Part shown: one piece after another, positions 35,290-44,497 of the stretch
Numbering within the stretch: the stretch's first letter is position 1
How the letters are laid out: the number at the start of each line of letters is the position of its first letter
NCBI GenBank assembly: GCA_943846665.1
Contig: OX044358.1
Location: 1,302,001 to 1,366,000, forward strand
DNA: 64,000 nucleotides
Source of the DNA: Arcticimaribacter sp002477625
GTDB taxonomy: Bacteria > Bacteroidota > Bacteroidia > Flavobacteriales > Flavobacteriaceae
Direction: 5' to 3'
Made by a program: the position numbers and the translations under genes
Notes under the pieces: model-generated
Told to the model about the DNA's origin: nothing
What the model saw: the letters and a program-made list of their open reading frames with translations, nothing else
The model's database searches: none

Positions 35290-35351
35290 TTTACATTATG
35301 TAAAGTTTATTTTACAAATATAATCAAAAAAATGTAAAGTTTTATTTACAT
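35290..35351. promoter_or_regulatory. Operator array: two TGTAAA-N6-TTTACA palindromes plus half-sites
   Basis: Half-sites read directly: TTTACAT 35290-35296, ATGTAAA 35298-35304, TTTACA 35311-35316, ATGTAAA 35332-35338, TTTACAT 35345-35351. They make two identical-geometry palindromes with 6-nt spacers, centred 34 bp apart (about three helical turns), just upstream of the membrane-protein/XRE pair. This is the expected picture for autoregulation by the XRE protein. Confidence 0.7.
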
Positions 35352-35365
35352 TTAAGAAATTATTC

Positions 35366-35399
35366 AAAAAAAACCCTTCAGGGTATTGAAGGGTTTTTT
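35366..35399. terminator. Hairpin terminator with A- and T-runs on both sides
   Basis: Arms 35371-35380 and 35387-35396 pair over 10 bp (6-nt loop), flanked by A5 on the left and T3 on the right. No intact gene ends here. The 35274-35736 gap otherwise holds the operator array, a TAGCGGTAAG word (35417-35426) also found beside tRNA-Asn, and a short GCATTT-like hairpin region near 35528; I see no gene in it. Confidence 0.65.
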
Positions 35400-35724
35400 G
35401 AGGGTTTAATGGATTATAGCGGTAAGTTAAGCTTAATCTTAAAATGTTAATCTTCTTCAAAGATACACTTTTTAGCTAAAAAATCTTAAGAAAACAATCA
35501 GATTCTTATTGTATATGATTGAAAACAGCATAAATGCTGTTTCAATTTATTAAGAATATACATTTTTGCACACCCCTAATACCAGATAATATAAATTGGT
35601 GCAGGCCCTTACAAGTAAAAAATTTGAAGCAGGAAGACATCCTATCTTTGTAACGATAATGCTTTAATTTTAATGTTACTTTTATTTCGAATGAGTCATA
35701 CCTTACTAATTCATAAAATTCAAG

Positions 35725-35732
35725 TAGTTTTG
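35725..35732 (+). promoter_or_regulatory. -7 promoter element (TAGTTTTG) of galE
   Basis: TAGTTTTG matches TANNTTTG and ends 4 nt before the galE ATG, implying a leaderless transcript. No good -33 TTG. Confidence 0.5.
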
Positions 35733-35736
35733 TCTT

Positions 35737-36768
35737 ATGAGAAAGAAAATAATTGTGACGGGAGGTTGCGGCTATATTGGTTCCCATACCGTTATTGAAT
35801 TGATTGAGAGTGGATATGATGTGCTAGTTTTTGATAATCTTTCCAATTCAACAGAAGCTTCCTTGGATCGTATAAAGCAAATTACAGGAACTCGCCCAGC
35901 TTTTTTTCAGATAGATTTATCAGATGCTAAAGAAACCAACAGGTGCTTTAAACAGCATCAAGATGCACAGGCGGTGATCCATTTTGCAGCACATAAAGCC
36001 GTGGGAGAATCGGTTACAGATCCTTTAAAGTACTATCAAAATAATTTGTTTGCACTGATTAATACACTTACATCTCAAAGAGAAAACGGGATTAATAAAT
36101 TTATTTTTTCTTCATCGGCTACGGTTTATGGAGATCCAGATCATTTGCCTGTTACCGAAGAAAGCGAACTGAAACGCGCTTCATCTCCCTATGGAAATTC
36201 TAAAAAAATTGGCGAAGAAATACTGGAAGATCTTACCAAGTCTGATTTAACTTTTTCTGCAATATCGTTGCGTTATTTCAACCCAATTGGAGCACATGCT
36301 TCTGGTTTTATTGGCGAAATACCATCGGGAATTCCAAACAACCTAATGCCTTATATAACTCAAACTGCTGCAGGTGTTCGAGAGCAATTATTGGTTTATG
36401 GAAACGACTATCCAACCCCAGATGGAACAGCAATTCGCGATTATATTCATGTTGTAGATTTGGCTCAAGCACATGTTGTGGCACTTAAAAGACTTTTAGA
36501 ACAAAAACAAGAAAGTCCGTTAGAGGTTTTTAATTTAGGAACAGCAAAAGGCTATTCGGTGCTTGAAGTAATCCATTCGTTTGAGTCTGTTTCTCAAGTA
36601 CAATTGAACTACAAACTAACAGATAGAAGAGCAGGAGACATTGCTTCACTCTACGCTGCAACAGAACAAGCCGAAAAAAAACTCGGTTGGAAGGCTCAAA
36701 AAGGACTTGACGAAATGATGCGTTCCTCTTGGGCGTGGGAACAATATTATAGGAGAAAGCAAGATTAA
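35737..36768 (+). CDS. galE: UDP-glucose 4-epimerase
   Basis: Interconverts UDP-glucose and UDP-galactose. The 343-residue SDR protein has GGCGYIGSHT at residues 8-17 for NAD, SSSATVYGDP for the catalytic Ser, and YGNSKKIGEE with the Tyr-XXX-Lys pair. It then has SLRYFNPIGAHASGFIGE and RDYIHVVDLAQAH, all typical of GalE. Start ATG is 4 nt after a -7 element. Confidence 0.95.
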   Translation: MRKKIIVTGGCGYIGSHTVIELIESGYDVLVFDNLSNSTEASLDRIKQITGTRPAFFQIDLSDAKETNRCFKQHQDAQAVIHFAAHKAVGESVTDPLKYYQNNLFALINTLTSQRENGINKFIFSSSATVYGDPDHLPVTEESELKRASSPYGNSKKIGEEILEDLTKSDLTFSAISLRYFNPIGAHASGFIGEIPSGIPNNLMPYITQTAAGVREQLLVYGNDYPTPDGTAIRDYIHVVDLAQAHVVALKRLLEQKQESPLEVFNLGTAKGYSVLEVIHSFESVSQVQLNYKLTDRRAGDIASLYAATEQAEKKLGWKAQKGLDEMMRSSWAWEQYYRRKQD

Positions 36769-36862
36769 GGCAATACATATTTATCCAGATACTTTTTCTT
36801 TTTTCAATTCACGAATTGACTACCTTGTAGTTGAGTTCCGAGATGGATTGTAAACAAATAGA

Positions 36863-38554
36863 ATGAAGCAGAAAACTCAAGATGAAATCAAACGTTTTTC
36901 GATCCTAGATCGAGAAGAACAACTCCATAAAGCAAAAACAACCCCTTTTGATTTAATTATTATCGGAGGAGGGGTTACCGGAGCAGGTGTTGCTTTAGAC
37001 GCCTCTTCAAGAGGACTGAATGTATGTTTAATTGAAAAAAATGATTTTGCCTCTGGGACAAGTTCTAAGTCAACCAAACTGATTCATGGTGGCTTGCGTT
37101 ACCTCAAACAATTTGAAATTGGCTTGGTACGAGAGTCGGGCTCTGAGCGAGCTATTGTCCATAAGCTTGCACCCCATTTAGTAGTTCCTGAGAAAATGTT
37201 ATTACCGCTGATTAGGGGAGGTACCTATGGCAAGTGGATGACATCGATTGGTCTCAAAGTGTATGATTTACTGGCCAGCGTAGGCGGTCAAGATCGAAGA
37301 AGAATGCTGGGGAAAAAGAAAACCCTACTCAAAGAACCCCTCCTAAACAAGGACTCTGTTTTGGGAAGTGGATACTATGCAGAATATCGAACCGACGACG
37401 GGAGGCTAACCTTAGAAATTCTAAAGAAAGCAAACGAATTTGGAGCTACAATACTCAATTATTGCGAGATGAATTCATTGGATTATGATGCAAACGGCCG
37501 AATTGAAAAGCTCAGCTGTATTGACCACAATACTGGGAATACATTTCAAATAAAAGGCACCGCTTATGTTTCGGCAGCTGGACCTTGGGTCGATACCGTT
37601 CGTAAAAAAGACAATTCGATAAACAATAAATTCTTACACCTCACCAAAGGGATTCACATTGTGTTTCCTTATGATAAGCTACCCATCAAACAGTCGGTGT
37701 ATTTTGACGTCGAAGATGGGAGAATGATTTTTGCAATTCCACGGGGCAGAACAACCTATGTTGGGACTACGGACACGAATTATTACGGAACCTTGGATCG
37801 GGTGGTTGCAACAAAAGCCGATGCAGAATATTTACTGAAGGCAACCAACCATACCTTTCAAGGGCTTAAGCTAACGTTAGATGATATTGAGTCCAATTGG
37901 ATTGGACTAAGACCGTTGATTCATGAAGTAGGGAAAGATCCTTCAGAACTCTCCAGAAAAGATGAGCTCTTCCTGTCAAAAAGTGGCTTAATTTCTATTG
38001 CTGGAGGAAAGTTAACGGGTTATCGTAAAATGGCAGATCGAGTTCTTGCTGCGGTTTCAAAACAACTGTCCCCCACTCAAAAGAAAAAACTTAAACCCTC
38101 ATTTACTAAAAAAATCCCCTTGGTCTCACCAGCCATTAAAACAAGTAAAGCGGTAGTTGCTTATCAAGAGGAATTGAAAGGACAGTTAGCTGCCTTAGGA
38201 ATAACAGACCCCTATATGTCATGGTATCTGTGTACAACCTATGGTAAAAATGCAGACTTAATTCTTGATAAAAAACCGGCTTTTAAAGATGGATCTACGC
38301 AAGAGCAATTGATTCGTGCTGAATTGTGGTATTGCATTCAACACGAAATGACCAATAGCCTTGCGGATTTTTTTGTTCGCAGAACCGCCAGATTGTATTT
38401 TGATATTGCTAGTGTTACCCAATTTATGGAAATCATCCTACAAGACTGTATCCTCTATCTAGATTGGAATGAAAAACGAGTTGCTTTGGAGCAAAAAATA
38501 ATGACTGAATTAATTCAAGATGCAACAGTGTATTACGATAAGGAATTTGAGTAG
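36863..38554 (+). CDS. glpD: Glycerol-3-phosphate dehydrogenase (FAD, aerobic)
   Basis: A 563-residue membrane-associated flavoenzyme oxidising glycerol-3-phosphate to DHAP with electrons to quinone. DLIIIGGGVTGAGVALDAS is the FAD-binding motif near residue 30, GTSSKSTKLIHGGLRYLKQ the family signature, and the C-terminal third is the GlpD cap domain. No glycerol kinase or GlpF nearby. Confidence 0.93.
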   Translation: MKQKTQDEIKRFSILDREEQLHKAKTTPFDLIIIGGGVTGAGVALDASSRGLNVCLIEKNDFASGTSSKSTKLIHGGLRYLKQFEIGLVRESGSERAIVHKLAPHLVVPEKMLLPLIRGGTYGKWMTSIGLKVYDLLASVGGQDRRRMLGKKKTLLKEPLLNKDSVLGSGYYAEYRTDDGRLTLEILKKANEFGATILNYCEMNSLDYDANGRIEKLSCIDHNTGNTFQIKGTAYVSAAGPWVDTVRKKDNSINNKFLHLTKGIHIVFPYDKLPIKQSVYFDVEDGRMIFAIPRGRTTYVGTTDTNYYGTLDRVVATKADAEYLLKATNHTFQGLKLTLDDIESNWIGLRPLIHEVGKDPSELSRKDELFLSKSGLISIAGGKLTGYRKMADRVLAAVSKQLSPTQKKKLKPSFTKKIPLVSPAIKTSKAVVAYQEELKGQLAALGITDPYMSWYLCTTYGKNADLILDKKPAFKDGSTQEQLIRAELWYCIQHEMTNSLADFFVRRTARLYFDIASVTQFMEIILQDCILYLDWNEKRVALEQKIMTELIQDATVYYDKEFE

Positions 38555-38586
38555 CATCCTATTATTGAATCTCAAATAAAAATCAC

Positions 38587-39081
38587 ATGAAAAAATTAGT
38601 AGTAGTATTCGTACTTTTTTTTTGTTCTTTCACCTCTTTTGCTCAGGGAGTAAGCACCTATTATCTGATCCGACATGCAGAGAAAGACCGATCGGATAAA
38701 ACCAATTCCAATCCAGAGTTAACTGATCTGGGTCAGCAACGTGCGCTGAGGTGGAGCTCCGTTTTTGAAAATGTAACTTTTGATGCGGTTTATTCAACAA
38801 ACTATTTAAGAACTATTGCTACGGCAAAACCAACGGCATCTGCAAAAGGATTGGAAATTCAGTTTTATAATCCGAGGGAACTCTATTCAAAAGATTTTCA
38901 GCAAGAAACCTTGGGAAAAACCGTTTTGGTCGTTGGGCATTCAAATACAACACCGCAATTTGTTAATGCTATATTGGGAATCGATCGTTATACCGATATT
39001 CAAGACAATAATAATGCAAATCTATATATCGTAACAGGTATCAAAGAAGAAACTACCTCTGTATTATTGAAAATTGATTAG
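38587..39081 (+). CDS. Secreted histidine phosphatase superfamily protein (SixA/PGAM-like)
   Basis: The 164-residue protein has a signal peptide (VFVLFFCSFTSFAQ) and then YLIRHAEKDRSDK with the phosphorylated His in RHAE, and VLVVGHSNTTPQFVN with the second catalytic His. Likely a periplasmic phosphatase of unknown substrate. Confidence 0.85.
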   Translation: MKKLVVVFVLFFCSFTSFAQGVSTYYLIRHAEKDRSDKTNSNPELTDLGQQRALRWSSVFENVTFDAVYSTNYLRTIATAKPTASAKGLEIQFYNPRELYSKDFQQETLGKTVLVVGHSNTTPQFVNAILGIDRYTDIQDNNNANLYIVTGIKEETTSVLLKID

Positions 39082-39149
39082 TCTTTTTTAAGGTTGTGTG
39101 GTTTAGATTATAAATTGTAATTAATAACTATAATTAACACCATTTAAAA

Positions 39150-40064
39150 ATGAAAAAGACTCCTCTAGTTGCACTTCTCGTAGTTGCACTTCTCGGTTTT
39201 GCTTTAATTCTATTCAGTTGTAAAAATCCGAAAGAAAAACAAAATGACACTTCAACAGCAAAAGCTGAGCTTTTAATGAAAGCATTCTCAGCGGAATTTA
39301 AAACCGCATGGGACAGTGGCAACGCTAAAGCTCTTACAGATATCTTTACCCCAGACGGGATTAGAGTTTTAGGAGGTTCTCAAGAGACTATTGTTGGAGG
39401 TAGTGCAATTTTAGAATCCTTTACTGCTAAACACGCAGCAGGAAGTCCACTTCACGGATCGCATATTATTATAACGCTTACTGATGCTCGTTTTCTTTCG
39501 GACGATGTTGTAATTGGTAGTGGAACCTTCGACATTTTAAACAACGCAGATGAATCGCTGGATAAAGGAAAGTGGGGTAATGCTTACAAGCTTATAAAAG
39601 GTAAAGCACGTATGGTAATGGAGTCTGCCCATAATACTGGAGAAAACACGAACAATATCGAAGCTGTTTCTTTGCCAGAATTTACCAAAGATGGAGATAC
39701 TTCGTTAGATAAAATTTATGCTTCTGTTGCCCGCTATTCTCGTTTTTATAATGAAAAAGATTCCGAAAGCCTTACAAGTGAGTTTATTGAGAATGGCGTA
39801 CGATCGGTTAGTAGCTCTGATGGAATTCATATTGGTAGCGAGCAAATAAAAGAATCATTGATGATGGATTCGGACAATAGCTTGCAGGCAACAGTTTTGG
39901 GATATAAAAAACTAAGCGAATCGGTTGCTGTAGCCCACGGTCAATGGATTGAAAAGGACACAGAAGGTAATAATGTAGCTTTCGGCCAATGGGGTAATGT
40001 CTTTGATATTAGCGGAGAACAAGCGCAATTAATTATGGAGTCTGCAGGTCAGTTTGTAAACTAA
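39150..40064 (+). CDS. Lipoprotein with two NTF2-like (DUF4440/SgcJ) domains
   Basis: A 304-residue protein with lipobox LILFSC. Two repeats follow: one (about 40-160) with AFSAEFKTAWDSGNAKALTD and KWGNAYKLIKGKARMVMESA, the other (about 185-304) with KIYASVARYSRFYNEKDSES and QWGNVFDISGEQAQLIMESA. Each fits an SnoaL/DUF4440 NTF2-like fold. A perfect 15-bp tandem repeat (39166-39195) lies in the signal-peptide codons. Function unknown, surface or periplasmic ligand binding is plausible. Confidence 0.75.
   Translation: MKKTPLVALLVVALLGFALILFSCKNPKEKQNDTSTAKAELLMKAFSAEFKTAWDSGNAKALTDIFTPDGIRVLGGSQETIVGGSAILESFTAKHAAGSPLHGSHIIITLTDARFLSDDVVIGSGTFDILNNADESLDKGKWGNAYKLIKGKARMVMESAHNTGENTNNIEAVSLPEFTKDGDTSLDKIYASVARYSRFYNEKDSESLTSEFIENGVRSVSSSDGIHIGSEQIKESLMMDSDNSLQATVLGYKKLSESVAVAHGQWIEKDTEGNNVAFGQWGNVFDISGEQAQLIMESAGQFVN
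39166..39195 (+). repeat. Perfect 15-bp tandem duplication in signal-peptide codons
   Basis: Two adjacent copies of TAGTTGCACTTCTCG (39166-39180, 39181-39195) lengthen the hydrophobic core by five residues (VALL/VVALLG) without breaking the frame. Slippage could change the signal length between strains. Confidence 0.9.
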
Positions 40065-40286
40065 GTTAGAAACTACGCTCAATAATTAGCTGCTGGATTA
40101 ACAAATTTAATTCACTTAAAGGGGATCTGTATTCAAAGCAGGTTCCCTTTATTTTTTCGAATTGATCTTGTTCCGATGCTTTGTATTTAGCAGACTCCAA
40201 CTCGAGCAGCTGCTCTTAATTGCGAGAAAAACCGTACCGTGATTTAAGGAGTTGAATTCTTTAGAATTTTAGAAAACAATACGGCT

Positions 40287-41198
40287 TTAATTCAAAAACC
40301 GAAATTCTTGAGGTGAATATCCAACCTTTTGTTTGAACAACCTGCTGAAATGCTGGGGGTATTTAAAACCCAATTCAAAGGCAATTTCACTAATAGATTT
40401 AGTACGTTCAAAAACTTTTTCCTTAGCAAGGTCAATAAGTTTGGATTGGATGTATTCTTGTGCTGATTTTCCAGCTTCCTTTTTAATCAAATCACCAAAA
40501 TAATTAGAAGATAAATGCAATTGTTCTGCAAAATATGTAACGGATGGTAATCCAAATAGTTGAGGTTTGTCTGAAGCAAAGTAATCATTTAATATCACAT
40601 CAAACTTTTCTAATACGTTATTATGCGAGGCTTCTCTTGTAAGGAATTGGCGGTCATAAAATCGCGAACAATAGTCGAGCAATAATTCCAGGTTAGAACC
40701 AATTAACTGTTTACTGTGTTTATCCAAATTCTGTTCCAATTCAAATTGAATATTACCTAGTACCCCAAGGATGAGTTTTCTTTCTTTGGAAGACAGATGT
40801 AAGGCTTCATTTGCAGCATAAGAGAAAAACGAATAACTGTTTATTTTTTTATCCAAACCTGTTCCTAAGAGTAATTCAGGATGAAAAAGTAAGGCGTATC
40901 CTTTGGGAATATAATTTTTGTCGTAGCTAAAACCAACAGATTGATGTGGAGCTATAAATACCATTGTACCGTCATCATAATCATACGACTTCCCACCATA
41001 TTTCATTTTGCAAGACTTATTATCCTTCAAGAAAATGGCATAGCATTCAAAAGCAAACCCGTTGTGGACGGGTATTGAATTGGGGTCTGGCTTAAAATCA
41101 TCGAAATTTAAAATGCCAACCAAAGGATGTAACAGCTCATGGTTTCGCAATTTGAAATAGGTGCCAACACTATCAATGGTTAAATAATTTTCCATAAA
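40287..41198 (-). CDS. AraC-family transcriptional regulator
   Basis: From ATG 41198 (MENYLTIDSVGTYFKLRNHE) the protein has 303 residues; the ORF's first 11 codons to 41231 are less likely. An N-terminal cupin-like effector domain is followed by a C-terminal double HTH (KSISEIAFELGFKYPQHFSR then LFKQKVGYSPQEFR). It diverges from the SnoaL-like/DUF5916/cupin group and may control it. Confidence 0.9.
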   Translation of the reverse strand, partial: FMENYLTIDSVGTYFKLRNHELLHPLVGILNFDDFKPDPNSIPVHNGFAFECYAIFLKDNKSCKMKYGGKSYDYDDGTMVFIAPHQSVGFSYDKNYIPKGYALLFHPELLLGTGLDKKINSYSFFSYAANEALHLSSKERKLILGVLGNIQFELEQNLDKHSKQLIGSNLELLLDYCSRFYDRQFLTREASHNNVLEKFDVILNDYFASDKPQLFGLPSVTYFAEQLHLSSNYFGDLIKKEAGKSAQEYIQSKLIDLAKEKVFERTKSISEIAFELGFKYPQHFSRLFKQKVGYSPQEFRFLN

Positions 41199-41330
41199 TT
41201 CACTTCGGTTCTTTAAGTAAATATAATACATCTCGAATAGGATAGCGATGTAATCAGTAATTATGGTACAAACATCTGTAATTGAGGTAAGTCAAGGGGT
41301 GTAATAAAGGCTATTTTTGATGTTAAACCG

Positions 41331-41654
41331 ATGAAAAATTATAGTCTACATTTTGTGTTCCCGTTAACGACAACGGCTTGTATACAAAACCTACTGTATA
41401 CAGGTCGAGAAGACATTAAAGAAGCTTTTTCGAACTTCCTCAATCTTTTTGAATCCGTTGTTCGTCAAAAGGGGCAACAGTTGGTCCCTATTGAAGGGCC
41501 AAAAGGCAATGGCATTGCATACGCAAATGCAACAAGCATCCATAAAGATGTTAACCAAAATAGAATGACTATTTATGGTATTAGATATGATGACCGCTAT
41601 ATAAAACAAGATGGGAACAAGTTTATTTATAGCCTAAAATTCAATTTTTTATGA
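41331..41654 (+). CDS. SnoaL/NTF2-like domain protein, probably truncated at the N-terminus
   Basis: The 107-residue product has GREDIKEAFSNFLNLFE, then IYGIRYDDRYIKQDGNKFIY, which is the last beta-strand part of a SnoaL-like domain. The first 25 residues do not look like the normal opening helix; normal single-domain SnoaL proteins have 130-150 residues. The end overlaps the DUF5916 gene by 4 nt. It may be a gene remnant fused to a new start. Confidence 0.5.
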   Translation: MKNYSLHFVFPLTTTACIQNLLYTGREDIKEAFSNFLNLFESVVRQKGQQLVPIEGPKGNGIAYANATSIHKDVNQNRMTIYGIRYDDRYIKQDGNKFIYSLKFNFL

Positions 41655-43882
41655 GAAGACAACAAAATTTTAGACTAATTCAAAAGCCCTTACTATTGGG
41701 TTTAGCCGCCTTTGTCTTTCAAAATGTTACTGCACAAGAAACCACGGAAGAACTTCAGGCAAAACACATGACAGAAGTCATTGAATTAGACGGAGAATTG
41801 AGTGAACCCATCTGGCAAACGGCAAAAAAAACCACCAACTTTTGGCAGTATTTCCCCTCTGATAGTAAAGCTGCCCAATACCAAACCACCGTTCAATTTG
41901 CATACGATGAAACCGCTTTGTATGTTGGTATTAAAGCAGAAGCAGTAAATAATAATTTTGTGGTTAGTTCATTGAGACGCGACTTTAGTGGACTTCGTAA
42001 TGATAATGTAACCATACTATTTGATACGTTTAACGACGGTACAAATGCATTTGGTTTTGGGATCACTCCTTATGGTGTTCGAAGAGAGTTTCTAGTATCA
42101 TCTGGTGGTGCAGCTCGTGAAAATTACAATTTTGCTTGGGATGTCAAATGGCAGGGAGAAAGTAAAATATTTGACACCTATTTTACATCGGAAATTAGGA
42201 TACCGTTCACCTCATTAAAATTTGAAGAGGGGACAACCCAATGGCGTATTCGTCCGTATCGGTTTAATATTCAATCCAATGAGACGAGTACTTTGACTCG
42301 GGTACCCCAAACACAATTATTAGGAACATTAGCATTTGCCGATGATCTTATTTTTGAAAAACCACTTGGAAAATCAAGAACCCCTATGACCTTAATTCCA
42401 TATGTGAATGGTCTAGCACAAAAGGATTTTGAAGACAACGCTGCGGATAATTCAATTTTAGTTGGTGGAGATGCCAAAATTACAATTGGTGACGGACTGA
42501 ATTTAGATTTAACGTTCAACCCTGATTTTTCCAATGTAGAAGTGGATGATATCTTTACCAACCTCACGCGTTTTGAATTACGTTTACCTGAACGACGGCA
42601 ATTTTTTATTGATAACAGTGATTTATTTGGTTCTTTCGGAAACTTCTTTGATGAAGCTCGACCGTTTTTCTCAAGACGTATAGGGCTAGCGCGTGACATC
42701 AATAATAACCTCATTCAAAACGACATTATCACGGGGGTAAGACTGAGCGGCAAACTTAATGAAGATTGGCGATTAGGGATTCTGAATATTCAAACCGCTG
42801 CAGACGAATCCAATGAAGTTGCATCCAATAATAACTCCATGATTACCCTACAGAAAAAAATAGGGAAACGCTCAAACATCGGGGCGTTTATAGTGAATAG
42901 AGAACGCTTTAAGGAGTATAACTTTTCAGAAGAAAATGACAAATACAATAGAGTCTTCGGTGTAGATTACAATCTAGCGTCTGAGGATAACACTTGGGCT
43001 GGTCGTTATTACCTTCATAAGTCTATTAATCCTGATGATAAAGGGGGTAATTTATCAGCACAAGCCATCACCACTTACAACAAAAATAATTGGGTTTTTA
43101 TTAATGACTGGACCTATGTAGATAATGATTTTACTGCAGATTTAGGCTTCGTACCTAGAACTGATATTTTTAAGATGGGTAATTTTGCACAACGTTTCTT
43201 TTTCCCAAAAAACAGGGAAGTTATAAATAGAAATAATGTGCAGTTGTTGTTCATCAATTATTTTAGACCAAAGCTCGATTTTAAACTTACGGATTACATA
43301 TTTAGAGGTACTTGGGAAACAGAGTTTGCTAGCAATGCTAAGATTACTGCAAATGTATTCAGTCAATACATATTGCTGACAGATGATTTTGATCCCACAC
43401 GAACGGATGGTGGTACTCCATTGCCAGGGGATGAAAGTTATAGGTTCAGTTATACAAATATTGAATTTGCTTCTAATAACACAAAATTATTCACCTATGG
43501 ATTGAATACAACTATAGGTCAATTCTTTAACGGGAATAGATATTCTGTAGGTGGAACTTTAGGTTATCGATGGCAACCTTGGGGACAATTCAGTTTGAAT
43601 GTAAATTACGATGGCATCAAATTACCCGAACCTTATGAAAGTGCAAATTATTGGTTGATTACGCCTCGTGTGGATGTGACATTTAATAAATCCTTATTTT
43701 TTAACGCTATGATGCAGTATAGTAACCAGCGTGAAAACTTTGGTATTAATGCCCGCCTTCAATGGCGTTTTGCGCCCTTATCGGATTTGTTTTTGGTGTA
43801 TAACGACAATTATAACAGTACAGAATTTACCCCCCGATTTCGGTCTATTAACCTAAAAATGACTTACTGGTTAAACCTGTAA
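41651..43882 (+). CDS. DUF5916 outer-membrane protein with CBM9-like N-terminal domain
   Basis: A 743-residue protein with signal peptide (LLLGLAAFVFQNVTAQ). Residues about 40-220 resemble a CBM9-type/DOMON-like domain (DGELSEPIWQTAKKTTNFWQ), and the rest is a beta-barrel predicted DUF5916 domain rich in aromatic strands with a C-terminal ending in LKMTYWLNL. These proteins are widespread in Bacteroidota and of unknown function. The cupin gene follows 20 nt later. Confidence 0.85.
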   Translation: MRRQQNFRLIQKPLLLGLAAFVFQNVTAQETTEELQAKHMTEVIELDGELSEPIWQTAKKTTNFWQYFPSDSKAAQYQTTVQFAYDETALYVGIKAEAVNNNFVVSSLRRDFSGLRNDNVTILFDTFNDGTNAFGFGITPYGVRREFLVSSGGAARENYNFAWDVKWQGESKIFDTYFTSEIRIPFTSLKFEEGTTQWRIRPYRFNIQSNETSTLTRVPQTQLLGTLAFADDLIFEKPLGKSRTPMTLIPYVNGLAQKDFEDNAADNSILVGGDAKITIGDGLNLDLTFNPDFSNVEVDDIFTNLTRFELRLPERRQFFIDNSDLFGSFGNFFDEARPFFSRRIGLARDINNNLIQNDIITGVRLSGKLNEDWRLGILNIQTAADESNEVASNNNSMITLQKKIGKRSNIGAFIVNRERFKEYNFSEENDKYNRVFGVDYNLASEDNTWAGRYYLHKSINPDDKGGNLSAQAITTYNKNNWVFINDWTYVDNDFTADLGFVPRTDIFKMGNFAQRFFFPKNREVINRNNVQLLFINYFRPKLDFKLTDYIFRGTWETEFASNAKITANVFSQYILLTDDFDPTRTDGGTPLPGDESYRFSYTNIEFASNNTKLFTYGLNTTIGQFFNGNRYSVGGTLGYRWQPWGQFSLNVNYDGIKLPEPYESANYWLITPRVDVTFNKSLFFNAMMQYSNQRENFGINARLQWRFAPLSDLFLVYNDNYNSTEFTPRFRSINLKMTYWLNL

Positions 43883-43902
43883 TATATTAAAACTCTATTC
43901 TT

Positions 43903-44376
43903 ATGAAAAAAGCAATTTACTTTTTAGCACTTACTATCTCTGTTGGTGTTTCTGCTCAAGATTCAGATTATTCCGTGTCTTCCTACCTTGATGAAGGGTT
44001 TAAGGCACCAAACACACATTATATAGGTGAAGCACGGCTAAATAGATTGCTCCAAGCTGATGATGATTTAACATACAATATTACCAAAGCAACCTTTAAG
44101 GCAAATTCCACGTTAGATTGGCATAAACACGGAACAGTACAGGTGTTAATTGTAATTGCGGGAACAGGTTATTATCAAGAAAAAGGAAAAGAACCCCTGC
44201 TTATGGAAGCTGGGGATATTATTAAATGTGAAAAAAACACGGAACATTGGCATTCCTCTTCAAAACAGAGCGATGTGACTTATCTTGCATTGTATGGTGG
44301 TGAAAAACCGACCATTTGGACAGAAGTCCTTACCCAAGAGTATTATGATAGCATTTTCAAAAAGTTAGCAAAATAG
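43903..44376 (+). CDS. Secreted cupin-domain protein
   Basis: A 157-residue protein with signal peptide (YFLALTISVGVSAQ) and one cupin (ANSTLDWHKHGTVQVLIVIA; EAGDIIKCEKNTEHWHSS) whose His residues form the usual metal site. It is likely periplasmic. It lies after DUF5916 on the same strand, in a probable operon divergent from AraC. Confidence 0.85.
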   Translation: MKKAIYFLALTISVGVSAQDSDYSVSSYLDEGFKAPNTHYIGEARLNRLLQADDDLTYNITKATFKANSTLDWHKHGTVQVLIVIAGTGYYQEKGKEPLLMEAGDIIKCEKNTEHWHSSSKQSDVTYLALYGGEKPTIWTEVLTQEYYDSIFKKLAK

Positions 44377-44497
44377 GAGTGTCTCGTCTCTATTGTATCT
44401 AAATTTAGTTTTAGGTTACTTTAAAGAATATTTGAAGACCAACTGGAAGAGCAAGTTTTAAGGTTAGTGCATTCACTCTCAGTAGAATCAGAAAAAC

